From NCBI GenBank assembly GCA_964640175.1, contig CAZXFW010000005.1, forward strand, positions 183,683 through 247,682: DNA of 64,000 nucleotides. Direction: 5' to 3'. A program made the translations under genes and the position numbers. Shown here piece by piece: positions 13,753 through 23,540 of the stretch. Source of the stretch: JACKDX01 sp964640175 (GTDB taxonomy: Bacteria > Myxococcota_A > Polyangia > Polyangiales > GCA-016699535). The notes beneath the pieces are model-generated. The model did not search any database. It saw only the letters and a program-made list of their open reading frames with translations, and had not been told where the DNA came from. Within the stretch, counting starts at the first letter, position 1; every line of letters starts with the position of its first letter.

Positions 13753-16700
13753 GTGACTAGCCCGCTTTCCTCGAACCGCCCCTCTCGCCCACGTCCTCAT
13801 CTGCCGTGGCGTTCATTGCTCGTTGTGGCAGTGATATTCCTTGCCTACAGCGTCACGTTCATTTGGCCTGAACGCAATAGTTTTGGCATTGAAATCGACA
13901 GTTCCCCGCGAGCCCAAGCCGCGCGTAACCGCCTCCCCTACGATCTTTCCAAGTTGAGTGTTCTGAACCGGGTGATTCATCACGTTAATAAGTATTACGT
14001 CGCCCCGGAACGCGTGAACCACCAGGAAATGCTGTTGGCGGGGCTCAACGCCATTCAGCTGGCAGTGCCTCCTGTGATGGTCCACCATCGCAAGGGAAGT
14101 CCCGAGCTCACTGTCATTGTAGATAACGAAAAAAAGCAGTTCCGCATTTCGGACGTGACCAGTCCCTGGACATTGGCCCAACGTTTCAGAGACATTTTCA
14201 GCTTCCTGCAAAAACATCTCGATGAAGAAGACATCGAGCTGCGTGATGTCGAATATGCAAGCGTCAACGGCGCACTGCATACCTTGGATCCGCATTCGGT
14301 TCTCTTAACTCCAGACGTGTACACCGAGATGCGTATGAGCACGCGAGGTGAGTTTGGCGGATTGGGAATTGTGATCTCCATTCGGGATGGCCTTTTAACC
14401 GTTATCCGCCCGATGCCTGGCACTCCTGCCGAAAAAAGCGGCCTCAAACGCAACGATCGCATCGTACGTATCGGAAGCGAGTCGACGCTGAACATGCCTC
14501 TTCAAGAGGCCGTCGATCGATTACGTGGCGCCCCAGGCTCGAAGGTCAACATCGCCATTGTACGAGAAACCGCAAAGGGCTGGAGCAACGCAAAGCCAGT
14601 GCAACTTGAACGCGCTGTCATTCACATTGATTCCGTGGAATCCCGGCTTTTGGAAGGAAACATTGGCTACGTCCGTCTAAAGAGCTTCCAGGGAAATACC
14701 ACCGCAGACCTTGAAGCCGCGCTACGCAAGCTACACGCGAGCAACATCAAAGGGCTTATTTTAGACCTTCAAGATAACCCTGGAGGCTTGCTTGAGCAGG
14801 CCATTCGCGTCACCGACGTCTTTCTCAAAAGCGGCGCCATTGTCAGCACGCGATCCAACGACGAAACTCAGCGCGATGAAAAATACGCTTCGAACGACGG
14901 GACAGAACCAACCTACCCGTTGGTAGTTCTGGTAAACAGTGGAAGTGCCTCCGCAAGCGAGATCGTTGCCGGAGCATTAAAAAACCACGACCGCGCGCTC
15001 ATCATTGGACAGCGCACCTTTGGTAAAGGCTCCGTCCAAGTGCTGTACGATTACAACGACGGCTCAGCCCTCAAACTGACCATCGCGCAGTATCTGACGC
15101 CGGGCGACGTCTCCATTCAAGGCACAGGCATTGTCCCCGACATCGGCATCGATCCCGTCACAGTGGATATCAACGACATGGATCTCACTTTGAATCGGCC
15201 TAGGCTGCGTGAAGAGGATTTGAAACGCCACTTAACCAGTGAAAGCGTCCGACAAGAGGCCACTTCACCCGTCATGTTGGAATACTACCTGCCTCAAGAA
15301 ATCCGCGAGCGCCTACGCGAAAACGATGACACCACGGGTGAGGAAAACGAACACGAAGCGGAGTTTTTGATTCGATTTGCGCAGCGGGTGCTTAGCCAAG
15401 CAACCCATGCCAATCGACGCAAGCTTTTGGAAGACGCCAAAAAGGCCATCGCAAGCACTCAAGAAAAAGAACTCGAACGTGCCGTTGCAGAGTTACGTAA
15501 ACTCGGCGTGGATTGGTCCGAAGGGCCTGACAAAGGCGCCTCTGAACTTGCGGTACAAGTATCCACCAGCCGGCCAGACAATGCGGGCGTTGCAGGCCAG
15601 CCCTTTGATCTCATCGTGCAAGTGACCAACAAAGGGAAAACGCCCGTCTACCGCTTACGTGCCACGACTCAGAGCGATTTTCTTCTCTTTAACGAACGCG
15701 AGCTAGTGTTTGGAAAAATTGCGCCTGGCCAAACACGTCGTTGGTCTGCCACGTTGGGATTATGCGAAACCCGTAACCCCAAAGCAGCCGTCACCGTTCC
15801 CAATGGCAACCATTCGGATCCATGGCAAGCATTGTTACCGCCCGTAGGCCGCACCAAAGGCAAGCCTGTGTGCGCGTTGCCGTTTTCACTGGCTGATCGC
15901 GCCGACGGCATTCGGATTGAATTTCAAGAAGCCCATGGTCATGCCCCGAAGTCCGCAGAAATCAGGACCACCGTAACTTCGTTGCCAAAACCGCAATTTG
16001 CCTATTCGCTTCAGCTATCCGATCCACAGGGCAATGGCGACGGCATCATCCAGCGAGGCGAACTCGCCACCTTGTTTTTGTCTGTTAAAAACGTAGGCAA
16101 AGGCCCGAGCTACACCACGCAAGCCAACCTTCAAAACCTCACAGGCCAAGGGGTTCTGCTGCAAGATGGACGATTCCGCATTGATGACATGCAGGTGGGC
16201 CAAGAACGCATGGTCCCCTTCACCTTTAAAATTCTACCAGACGCGGGCTCCAAAGACGCTACCTTTGAAGTCTCTGTCGCAGATATTGATCTACGCGAAG
16301 TGGTGACCGAAAAAATCACAGTGTCTGCTGGTGTTCCTGCCACCAATCCAACTGCACTCAATGGAACAGCGTATTTGGCCGTGGATACCCCCATTCAAGA
16401 AACCCCTTCCACGAACGGGAAAGTGATTGCATACGTTTCCAAAGGTGCCCTGGCTCTACCGATGGAAGCTGAGCTCAATGGCTTTGTGCGCCTGACGCTT
16501 GGACCAGGGCGTCCTGGATGGGTTTCCAAAAACCGCCTTTCTCAAGCCAAACCAGCTTCCACTACAGGCGTGATCACTAACGCATTCAATCACATGCCAC
16601 CTCAGCTTGAGTTGAGCTACAACAACATGCACGTCACTGAGAACCCGGCTCTTAGCCTTAGCGGCATCGCCAAAGATCGCCAGCAAGTTAAAGACGTGTA

Positions 16701-16956
16701 CATTTTCGTAGGCGCACGCAAGGTCTTTTACAAATCAAACCACGGCGGAAAAGACAAAAAATCTATTCAATTTTCCACACAGATTCCGCTTAACCCTGGC
16801 ATCAACCACATCAACGTCTTTGCCCGCAAACGCAACGACATGGTGGCTCGATCGACACTGATTGTACGGCGAGACGGCAAAAACGGCGCGTTGCTCAAGA
16901 CACCCGAAGCTGACGATGACCAGTTTGACTATGACGTCTTCGCGCCTGAGCCATAA
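13753..16956 (+). CDS. Very large S41 (C-terminal processing) protease with PDZ and extra C-terminal domains
   Basis: Periplasmic, membrane-anchored serine protease. One membrane helix spans about residues 21-40. A PDZ domain spans about 195-275 (G-L-G-I-V...P-G-T-P-A-E-K-S-G-L). The S41 core has its serine in N-S-G-S-A-S-A-S-E (about 395-402) and lysine in T-F-G-K-G-S-V-Q (about 426). These match CtpA/Prc catalytic residues. Usual CtpA proteins have 400-550 residues; this one has 1067. The extra 500 residues hold two Ig/CARDB-like beta domains (about 595-880, with T-N-K-G-K-T-P and V-K-N-V-G-K-G-P), an SH3-like segment near 885-935 (G-W-V-S-K-N-R) and another beta domain. The GTG start is the only one giving the whole membrane helix. 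Its 3' end overlaps thrB on the other strand by 28 bp. Confidence 0.92.
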   Translation: MTSPLSSNRPSRPRPHLPWRSLLVVAVIFLAYSVTFIWPERNSFGIEIDSSPRAQAARNRLPYDLSKLSVLNRVIHHVNKYYVAPERVNHQEMLLAGLNAIQLAVPPVMVHHRKGSPELTVIVDNEKKQFRISDVTSPWTLAQRFRDIFSFLQKHLDEEDIELRDVEYASVNGALHTLDPHSVLLTPDVYTEMRMSTRGEFGGLGIVISIRDGLLTVIRPMPGTPAEKSGLKRNDRIVRIGSESTLNMPLQEAVDRLRGAPGSKVNIAIVRETAKGWSNAKPVQLERAVIHIDSVESRLLEGNIGYVRLKSFQGNTTADLEAALRKLHASNIKGLILDLQDNPGGLLEQAIRVTDVFLKSGAIVSTRSNDETQRDEKYASNDGTEPTYPLVVLVNSGSASASEIVAGALKNHDRALIIGQRTFGKGSVQVLYDYNDGSALKLTIAQYLTPGDVSIQGTGIVPDIGIDPVTVDINDMDLTLNRPRLREEDLKRHLTSESVRQEATSPVMLEYYLPQEIRERLRENDDTTGEENEHEAEFLIRFAQRVLSQATHANRRKLLEDAKKAIASTQEKELERAVAELRKLGVDWSEGPDKGASELAVQVSTSRPDNAGVAGQPFDLIVQVTNKGKTPVYRLRATTQSDFLLFNERELVFGKIAPGQTRRWSATLGLCETRNPKAAVTVPNGNHSDPWQALLPPVGRTKGKPVCALPFSLADRADGIRIEFQEAHGHAPKSAEIRTTVTSLPKPQFAYSLQLSDPQGNGDGIIQRGELATLFLSVKNVGKGPSYTTQANLQNLTGQGVLLQDGRFRIDDMQVGQERMVPFTFKILPDAGSKDATFEVSVADIDLREVVTEKITVSAGVPATNPTALNGTAYLAVDTPIQETPSTNGKVIAYVSKGALALPMEAELNGFVRLTLGPGRPGWVSKNRLSQAKPASTTGVITNAFNHMPPQLELSYNNMHVTENPALSLSGIAKDRQQVKDVYIFVGARKVFYKSNHGGKDKKSIQFSTQIPLNPGINHINVFARKRNDMVARSTLIVRRDGKNGALLKTPEADDDQFDYDVFAPEP

Positions 16957-17909
16957 CACCGTGCCTGAAATTCCTGCGCGCTGTAGCTGTTGATATAGTC
17001 CAAGCGTTGCCAAAACCGGCGATAATCTTTGTGAACGCGATCCCCAATGCTTTGGCGGCTATGAAAGTCGGTAATGCGCGTCACTGTAAAGCGCAAAGCA
17101 GCATACGTGCCACACAGTTTGAGGGATTGCCTTTCGTGTTCTGAAAGCGGCCGCACTCGATCGTAGCCGGTCACCATGGCCGATGCGAGCTGCCAATCCC
17201 AGCGCTCATCAAAACACCAGGCAAGCACCGCCACCATAAGATCGTAGACAAAGACGCCTTCACTCGCGCTCTCCCAATCTATAACGGCAACAATGTCATT
17301 GTGATGCCACCGCACATTGTCACGAAACAAATCGCCATGGATGACCCCACACGGCAGCGCCGGAGGCCATATGGGTTCAAGCTGCTCAAGCCATCCTTTA
17401 AGCCGGCTCACCACCGTCGCCAATTCGGCATCTTGACCTGGATTGACCCCAAACAGACGTTCCTTGATATGGCTTAGCGTAAAACGTCCGTGCCGTTTTT
17501 CAGGAAACCCTTGCATGGCAAGGTGCACGCCAGCCAGCCATTGTCCTACGGCAGCCGCACGAGCGATGGTCACAGCGCGCTGGCAGCTCTGCTGGCCACC
17601 TACGCATTCAAATGCTCCGATGGGCTTCTCGTGGAACATGAGCTCTTCGGGACTCACGCCAGGCAAAGGCGCTGCCACTTTAAAGCCGCGCTCCTTTAAA
17701 TACCGCAAGAGCGCCCACTCGTACGATACGCCGTCGATCCCCTGCTCTTCGTAGATTCGGACAAACACTCTTCGGTCGGCCGTATCCAAGTAAAAGTTGC
17801 TGTTGACGCTGCCCGCAGCCACTGGCGTGACCACCAATACCTTGCCCAATCCGCATACCTGAGCAATCCGGTCAGCGTCTGCGCTAGAAAGTTGAGTAAA
17901 AACAGCCAT
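16929..17909 (-). CDS. thrB: Homoserine kinase type II (APH-fold phosphotransferase)
   Basis: Aminoglycoside-phosphotransferase-fold kinase resembling the ThrB of pseudomonads, which phosphorylates homoserine for threonine synthesis. Seen: N-S-N-F-Y (about 36-40), the catalytic loop H-G-D-L-F-R-D-N (191-198), the metal-binding V-I-D-W-E (D211), and the Y-D-L-M-V-A-V-L-A-W-C stretch typical of the family. Its 326 residues fit. Convergent 28-bp overlap with the S41 gene suggests the two ends are under mutual constraint. A different small-molecule kinase is possible because the family is broad and no other threonine genes are adjacent. Confidence 0.8.
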   Translation of the reverse strand: MAVFTQLSSADADRIAQVCGLGKVLVVTPVAAGSVNSNFYLDTADRRVFVRIYEEQGIDGVSYEWALLRYLKERGFKVAAPLPGVSPEELMFHEKPIGAFECVGGQQSCQRAVTIARAAAVGQWLAGVHLAMQGFPEKRHGRFTLSHIKERLFGVNPGQDAELATVVSRLKGWLEQLEPIWPPALPCGVIHGDLFRDNVRWHHNDIVAVIDWESASEGVFVYDLMVAVLAWCFDERWDWQLASAMVTGYDRVRPLSEHERQSLKLCGTYAALRFTVTRITDFHSRQSIGDRVHKDYRRFWQRLDYINSYSAQEFQARCYGSGAKTS

Positions 17910-18088
17910 ATCTTGCCACTTTACACGATCGGACCTCTAATGGTAGCCATCAAAGGCTAGGCGTTCGCCTTACGCATGGCAGACGGACCAAGTACCATTT
18001 TGGATATTCAGCAAAGCCCACCCACCCAAGGGAAGGCTGTGGGTTTTGCAATTGCAGTTCGCACCACGGACACGGAGTGCACACCACC

Positions 18089-19432
18089 ATGCTGATCGCG
18101 CTCATTGCGGCTTTTCTGTGCGTCGCTGCAAATGGTTTTTTTGTCGCCGCCGAGTTTGCGTTGGCTACCGCGCGTCCTACCGCCCTGCAAGCAGCCGCTA
18201 ATTCGGGTGACAAGCGTGCTGAACACGCCCTGAAGCTGATCAACAGACTTGATGCTTATCTGACAGCCACTCAGCTTGGCATTACGTTTGCGTCCCTGGG
18301 GCTCGGTTGGTTAGGCGAGCCCGCTATCGCACGATTTATCAAAGCGCCTCTGCTCTATTTCCATGTCCCTAACACACTGATTCACGGAGTCGCGCTGAGC
18401 ATCTCGTTTGGCATCATTACATTTCTGCACATTGTGATTGGGGAGCTGGTGCCCAAATCCCTCGCCATCCAACGGCCAGAAACCATCAGCCGTTGGACCG
18501 CTGCACCCATGAGTACGTTTTACTATGTCACCTACCCCGTTCAGGTGCTTTTTAATACCATCACAAACAGTCTTTTACGCTTGATGGGACTGCAAGCTGT
18601 GGGTTCCACATCTTCGGTACTGTCCGCTGCGGAAGTTAAGCTTATCATTCAATCTGCGTTTACCAACGAAGGACGTAGCACTACGAAACGGGCGTTGTTA
18701 GAACGCGTGCTCACCGCAACCGACCGGCCCATCCGTACCGTCATGGTTCCGCGCGTGGATATGGTGACGCTTAACATGAGTGATAGCTTTGACATTTGCC
18801 TCGATATGATACGGCGCCATGGTTATAGCCGCTATCCTCTGGTCCAAGACGGCAATCCCGACCAAGTCCTGGGATATATTCACACCAAAGATTTATTCAT
18901 TGCTTCACACCGGGTGCGCAATGATCTTAGCGCTCTGCGCCGTGATCTGTTGTTTATGCCCGAAACACTCACCAACGGAAATGCCCTTACAGACATGCAA
19001 CGCTCACGAATCCCGATTGCCGTTGTGGTGGATGAATATGGCGGAACCAGCGGCCTCGTCACCCTGGAAGACATTGTCGAAGAAATTGTGGGTGACATCC
19101 AAGATGAAACAGACCTTGAAGCGCCACGCTTTTACACCCGCGATGATGGAACCATCGTAATGGATGGCTCGTTGCCCATTCAATCGCTTGAGCTCGAAGG
19201 CATTGCCTTTCCTCACTCCGACGAGGGAACGACCATCGCCGGGTGCATCACTTCCGTTCTTGAACGCTTGGCGTATCCAGGAGATCGCGTCAAACTCGGA
19301 CATTACGAAGCCACAGTCGAAGATGTGCGTGGGCGCCGAATCGAACGCGTTGCATTACGAAAACTGGCACACGAAAGCGAAGCAGAGCCTGCGTTCTCCA
19401 CGCTACCTCCACACGGACACAAATCTGACTAG
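18089..19432 (+). CDS. CNNM/CBS-domain transporter-like membrane protein (CorC/HlyC family)
   Basis: Inner-membrane protein with an N-terminal DUF21/CNNM domain of about four hydrophobic segments (residues 1-175, with N-G-F-F-V-A-A-E-F-A-L and T-Q-L-G-I-T-F-A-S-L-G-L-G). Two CBS modules follow (about 205-330, including V-P-R-V-D-M and D-E-Y-G-G-T-S-G-L-V-T-L-E-D-I-V-E-E-I-V-G), and a CorC_HlyC C-terminal domain ends it. Family members are linked to Mg/Co efflux, although many are still labelled hemolysin. ATG at 18089 is preferred over GTG at 18077 because a GGAG site at 18074-18077 lies before it and would overlap the GTG. Confidence 0.93.
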   Translation: MLIALIAAFLCVAANGFFVAAEFALATARPTALQAAANSGDKRAEHALKLINRLDAYLTATQLGITFASLGLGWLGEPAIARFIKAPLLYFHVPNTLIHGVALSISFGIITFLHIVIGELVPKSLAIQRPETISRWTAAPMSTFYYVTYPVQVLFNTITNSLLRLMGLQAVGSTSSVLSAAEVKLIIQSAFTNEGRSTTKRALLERVLTATDRPIRTVMVPRVDMVTLNMSDSFDICLDMIRRHGYSRYPLVQDGNPDQVLGYIHTKDLFIASHRVRNDLSALRRDLLFMPETLTNGNALTDMQRSRIPIAVVVDEYGGTSGLVTLEDIVEEIVGDIQDETDLEAPRFYTRDDGTIVMDGSLPIQSLELEGIAFPHSDEGTTIAGCITSVLERLAYPGDRVKLGHYEATVEDVRGRRIERVALRKLAHESEAEPAFSTLPPHGHKSD

Positions 19433-19469
19433 CGCCTCGCGCCCCTTTCCCTTTGCCTAGGCACGCAGA

Positions 19470-20414
19470 CTAAGGACACCAGCGACGCCCTGGGCTTGGC
19501 TTATGAGACCATCTGTCTTGCAATACCAAAAAGGCAAGCACCTTGCGATGCATCGGGCCCGCAGCTTGCCTGGCTTGAGCGCGACTGACGGTGTGGCTGG
19601 GACGCTTTCGGTACGTTGCCATCACCGGACTAAGGCCTGCCGTCTTCAAGAGCGTACGCCGCCAAGGATACATCGGGGAAGTGTCCTGGCAGCCCTTGGC
19701 AATATCATCAGGCGCACAGAAAAACCGGAAATGAAAATGGTCATCGTGTGCGACAGCAGGCTGACACATCAGATCCCCCGCACGCTCTATCAATCTGCGG
19801 GGCGTATGGGTGCGCCGTGCTTCTTGCAATAAAAGCGCTCGCACATGCTCGACCACAAATATTCGTTGCAACGAACTGTCAGGGTGTTCCGCCAACGCCC
19901 TCACCAAACGCCATGTCCTTGGCGCATCAAGCTTCACAAACACGTCGTCTTTAGGATCCATTAGCTCTTTAAAATCCCACCCATATCCACGCTTGTCTAA
20001 CGGCACTCCCTTGGATGGCATTGGCTCGCCTGTCCGATCCACGATATAAAAAAGCACATCGGCATCGCGCCCTGACTGATGCGAGCCGTGATGACGGATC
20101 GGCCCTCCGTTAGGCAAACTGATATCGTTAATGACGAGTTCGCCCCCTGGGAGTTGAGCGTGAACCTGTGAAGCCGCATCGGTCAACTCGGTCGTCAGTT
20201 CTTCAGTACCATAACCAGCTTCAGGGTTCGGCCGATTGGGATTTTGTAAAAACCCTGTTCCCGTGGCCGGAAGTTTCTGCCCATGAAGCAAGCTCCCATT
20301 GTTCGGACTACCCACGGAGACGGAAGTCATGGGCTCAGCCACGGCCTTACTGCACCCTGTCCAAATCAAAAACCCCAGCACGGCAACTGCCCGCATTCCC
20401 TGAGGAACACTCAT
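19470..20414 (-). CDS. Penicillin-insensitive murein endopeptidase-like lipoprotein (M74)
   Basis: Probable zinc endopeptidase cleaving D-Ala-mDAP cross-links in peptidoglycan. The MepA signatures are present: H-H-G-S-H-Q-S-G-R-D-A-D (108-119) and H-D-D-H-F-H-F-R (223-230). The N-terminus is hydrophobic and ends in W-T-G-C (Cys21), so it is likely a lipoprotein. E. coli MepA is soluble and periplasmic, so membrane anchoring is a variation. ATG at 20414 was chosen; ATG at 20396 would also keep the lipobox. The last 60 residues are basic and beyond the catalytic core. It follows the 20423-21043 gene by 8 bp. Confidence 0.88.
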   Translation of the reverse strand: MSVPQGMRAVAVLGFLIWTGCSKAVAEPMTSVSVGSPNNGSLLHGQKLPATGTGFLQNPNRPNPEAGYGTEELTTELTDAASQVHAQLPGGELVINDISLPNGGPIRHHGSHQSGRDADVLFYIVDRTGEPMPSKGVPLDKRGYGWDFKELMDPKDDVFVKLDAPRTWRLVRALAEHPDSSLQRIFVVEHVRALLLQEARRTHTPRRLIERAGDLMCQPAVAHDDHFHFRFFCAPDDIAKGCQDTSPMYPWRRTLLKTAGLSPVMATYRKRPSHTVSRAQARQAAGPMHRKVLAFLVLQDRWSHKPSPGRRWCP

Positions 20415-20422
20415 CGCTTTGA

Positions 20423-21043
20423 TTATAGACGAAGTTCCCGGGCGAAGCTCGCAAGCACTGGACGAAATGTACCCATCTCCTCACGTCGTCGCCACAGCAC
20501 TTCACACACGTGATCCAATACAGCTTCTGGCGATGCCGAATCCGCGTGCATCGCATGAGACCTGGCCAAAAAGGCCTCTAAAAGCACGCTAAACTTCGAA
20601 GGATTCACCCTGGCATGATGCTTAACATCCGTAAGTCCCACGGCGTTCCAGGAAAACGCATACACCTCAAAGCAATCATCGTGGCGAGCAAATCCCAGCA
20701 GGGCTGCACCCGTGTCGTCATCCCCGTGACCTACCCGTAGCCAAGCCCGATTGGCCTCAGCCCGGCGCTGCGTCCTCGCCGAAGCAAGCTTTTTCGCAAT
20801 CTCACGCGCAATATCCACGTCAGTTTCAACCGCAAGCAGCTGGCATAACACCGGGAACAAAGAAATACCCAGGCCTTTCGCCTTTTGCTCGATTTCCTCA
20901 AGCAGCGCTCGACGCAGACTAGGCATAAATCCACCATACGCAAGCGCGAGTCCCAGAGCGACATGGTTACGTCGGCTGGCTCGCTCAAGCAGCTTGCCAA
21001 AATCGAGGCTATGCCCGAAACGCAAGGGGATGGCCTCAGTCAT
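20423..21043 (-). CDS. Hypothetical cytoplasmic protein, 206 residues
   Basis: I do not recognise this protein. It has no signal peptide or membrane segment. It is helix-rich in the first 100 residues (R-R-A-L-L-E-E-I-E-Q-K-A-K, D-I-A-R-E-I-A-K-K-L-A), then a short beta-type stretch (G-A-A-L-L-G-F-A-R-H-D-D-C-F-E-V-Y), and a helical end with W-R-R-R-E-E-M-G-T-F. It lies 8 bp before the murein endopeptidase in the same direction, so they are likely one transcript. It is divergent from the sigma-factor gene. Confidence 0.75.
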   Translation of the reverse strand: MTEAIPLRFGHSLDFGKLLERASRRNHVALGLALAYGGFMPSLRRALLEEIEQKAKGLGISLFPVLCQLLAVETDVDIAREIAKKLASARTQRRAEANRAWLRVGHGDDDTGAALLGFARHDDCFEVYAFSWNAVGLTDVKHHARVNPSKFSVLLEAFLARSHAMHADSASPEAVLDHVCEVLWRRREEMGTFRPVLASFARELRL

Positions 21044-21181
21044 GCCCCAAATGCCCTTGGATAGGGTTTTGCCATGCCGATTCCGAACCTTTCTGCATCA
21101 ATTTTAGCCAAAGCATCACGAAGTTCTTGACGCACCATCATCACACCATGGTAAGCGATAGGAAGGCATTCCTACTACAGG

Positions 21182-21859
21182 ATGCCGTATGCCATGTCAG
21201 TAGACGACCGATTTATTCAAGAGCACGCTGGTCTCGTCAAGAGCATTGCACACAAACTTAGAGCCCAGCTCGACCTCAACTGCGAGCTGGATGACTTAGT
21301 TGCATTTGGATACGCCGGTCTTATTGAAGCCTCCGACCGGTTTGACCCAAGCCGCGGCGTGCAATTCAACACCTTTGCCTATTACCGCGTACGCGGAGCC
21401 ATGCTGGATGGCATACGTCAGATGGCCCATTTGCCACGACGCGTTCATTCGAAAATTAAAATGGCAGAAGCCACGGACTTGGTCACCGAGCCTGTCGGCC
21501 AAGCACGTGGCCAAGCGCCAGAGCAGCGCACAGACACCCAGGCCACCGTTGCGCAAGCCAGCGCCATCTTAGGCCGGTTAACCACCGCCTACATCGCCGA
21601 AGCCATGGGCCAAGGCGAAGAAGAGGTTGCTGAGCTTAACCCTGAAACGCGTTTTTTGAATGTTCAGCAATCTGACATTGTGAAAAAAGCCATCAGCACA
21701 CTTCCTGAACGCGAAAAAGCACTTATTTTAGGGTTTTATTTCGACAATCGCACCTTTGATGACGTTGCCAAAAGCCTTAACATCTCAAAGTCCTGGGCAA
21801 GTCGCTTGCACACCAAAGCACTCGATTTACTCCGAGAGGCTTTAGAAGAAGTCGCGTAA
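21182..21859 (+). CDS. FliA/WhiG-type sigma-70 family sigma factor
   Basis: Alternative sigma factor of group 3. Region 2 runs from L-V-K-S-I-A-H-K-L (about residue 15) through D-L-V-A-F-G-Y-A-G-L-I-E-A to F-N-T-F-A-Y-Y-R-V-R-G-A-M-L-D. The region 3 segment is poorly conserved, acidic and Gln/Ala rich (95-145). Region 4 has S-T-L-P-E-R-E-K-A-L-I-L-G-F-Y-F and a helix-turn-helix S-L-N-I-S-K-S-W-A-S-R-L-H. No flagellar genes lie nearby, so its regulon is unknown. ATG at 21194 is an alternative start. The gene is followed by the UbiB-like kinase after only 1 nt. Confidence 0.92.
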   Translation: MPYAMSVDDRFIQEHAGLVKSIAHKLRAQLDLNCELDDLVAFGYAGLIEASDRFDPSRGVQFNTFAYYRVRGAMLDGIRQMAHLPRRVHSKIKMAEATDLVTEPVGQARGQAPEQRTDTQATVAQASAILGRLTTAYIAEAMGQGEEEVAELNPETRFLNVQQSDIVKKAISTLPEREKALILGFYFDNRTFDDVAKSLNISKSWASRLHTKALDLLREALEEVA

Positions 21860-21860
21860 C

Positions 21861-23540
21861 ATGCCATACTCTCGATTGCCGCACGGACGGTTCATTAAAG
21901 CGTACTGGATGACGTTCGTAGTGATTCTAAGTTACGTACGCCTGAAATTCCGCCACAGACTGAGCGCGCTCGATACCTACGAAAGCCAGCTTTCAGAGGT
22001 GCATCATCGAAACGCACAGCGCATCGAGAAAACCATCCTTGAGCTTCAAGGGTTATTTATCAAAGTGGGTCAACTCATCTCCATCATGACCAACTTCTTG
22101 CCTCAGGAGTTTTTGGCGCCTCTCGAATCTCTGCAAGATCAAGTCCCCGCACGGCCTGTTAAAGACATTCGCAATCGCATCACACAAGAGCTCGGCAAAG
22201 ACCCCGATGAGATTTTCAAAAATTTTGACGAAACTCCGTTAGCAAGTGCATCCCTCGGGCAAGTGCATCGCGCAGAGCTCAACGATGGCACCCACGTTGT
22301 CATCAAAGTGCAGCACCAAGACATCGATGACATTGTACGCTCTGATTTGCGGACCATCTGGCGTATCCTGAAAATCGTAGGATGGTTTGTCCCTATTCAA
22401 GGGCTCGATGTGATTTACCGTCAAATCCGAGAGATGGTCATGAGCGAGCTCGATTTTTCCCGTGAAGCCGCGTCCATGCAGCAAATCGCCGCCAATCTGG
22501 CCGACGAAAAAGGGGTGTGTATCCCTATGCCTTTGATGGAATATTCCACGCGCAAGGTGATGACCACCACCTTTATCAAAGCTCACAAGTTGATCAGTGC
22601 AAACGCCACAGAGTCATGGGGACATGACCGGCAAGAATTTGCCCGACGCTTGGTGCGTATTTACTGCAAGATGATCTTTGTCGACGGATTTTATCATGCC
22701 GACCCTCACCCAGGGAATCTTCTCCTCACAGAAGCAGGAGAGATTGTATTGGTGGATTTTGGCGCAGTGGCGCGGCTAAGCCCTGCGATGAAACGTGGCA
22801 TCCCAGACTTTCTAGAATCGGTGCTTAAGCGCGACACCCAAGGCATTTACCGCGCCATGCGCACGATGGGATTCATCGCCCATGGCAGGGAAGCCGAACG
22901 CGCTTCTGAACGCATCATTGATTATTTCCATCGTAAATTTCAGGATGAAGTGCAACTTGAAAGCCTCAACTTGAAAGACATCCATGTGGACCCTCAACGC
23001 AGCATGGAAAACTTTTTTGATCTACGGCGCCAAAACATCGGGATTCGTGAGCTCACCAGCGCATTTCAAGTCCCGAAAGACTGGGTACTCTTGGAGCGTA
23101 CTATCTTGCTCCTTGCAGGCGTGTGCACCACCTTGGATCCACAGATGAATCCTATGGTGGTGATTCGGCCGTATCTCGAAGAGTTTGTACTAGGCAGACA
23201 TCGTGATTTTACCTCGTTGGTGGTAAGTGCCACGAAAGACACCGCCTTGAGTGCGCTTAGCGTGCCTGAAGACTTACGCCGCTACCTTTCCAAAGCCATG
23301 CGCGGTGAGCTCGAAACGCGCCTTTTAGGCATGCCGCAAGCGGCTCAACTCATTTATGCAGCAGGCCAACAGGTGATGTACGCACTGTTATGCCTGGGTG
23401 CTGTCGCATGTACGTTGGTATTTCACATCCGCGGCGAGGCTCATTGGGCGCGCTGGGCAGGAGGCAGTGCACTTGCCTGTGTCTTTTTGATTCTGTGCTC
23501 CATGCTGTCTTCGCGTCGTTTGCGCCGCCCTCATCCCTAA
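21861..23540 (+). CDS. UbiB/ABC1-family atypical kinase
   Basis: Membrane-associated protein-kinase-like ATPase of the ADCK/UbiB family. Hallmarks are the KxGQ motif (F-I-K-V-G-Q-L-I-S, about residue 70), the alanine-rich loop A-S-A-S-L-G-Q-V-H, V-V-I-K-V-Q-H, the catalytic D-P-H-P-G-N and metal-binding V-D-F-G-A. Two hydrophobic helices lie at the C-terminus (about 495-550). Family members support ubiquinone synthesis, but no quinone genes are adjacent. The 1-nt gap to the sigma factor suggests a shared operon. Either function is possible. Confidence 0.92.
   Translation: MPYSRLPHGRFIKAYWMTFVVILSYVRLKFRHRLSALDTYESQLSEVHHRNAQRIEKTILELQGLFIKVGQLISIMTNFLPQEFLAPLESLQDQVPARPVKDIRNRITQELGKDPDEIFKNFDETPLASASLGQVHRAELNDGTHVVIKVQHQDIDDIVRSDLRTIWRILKIVGWFVPIQGLDVIYRQIREMVMSELDFSREAASMQQIAANLADEKGVCIPMPLMEYSTRKVMTTTFIKAHKLISANATESWGHDRQEFARRLVRIYCKMIFVDGFYHADPHPGNLLLTEAGEIVLVDFGAVARLSPAMKRGIPDFLESVLKRDTQGIYRAMRTMGFIAHGREAERASERIIDYFHRKFQDEVQLESLNLKDIHVDPQRSMENFFDLRRQNIGIRELTSAFQVPKDWVLLERTILLLAGVCTTLDPQMNPMVVIRPYLEEFVLGRHRDFTSLVVSATKDTALSALSVPEDLRRYLSKAMRGELETRLLGMPQAAQLIYAAGQQVMYALLCLGAVACTLVFHIRGEAHWARWAGGSALACVFLILCSMLSSRRLRRPHP

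Noticed and set aside
17088..17115. Excellent sigma-54 consensus (TGGCACGTATGCTGCT) on the minus strand
   Set aside because: It lies inside the thrB coding region and points toward its own end with no gene to drive. Probably chance.
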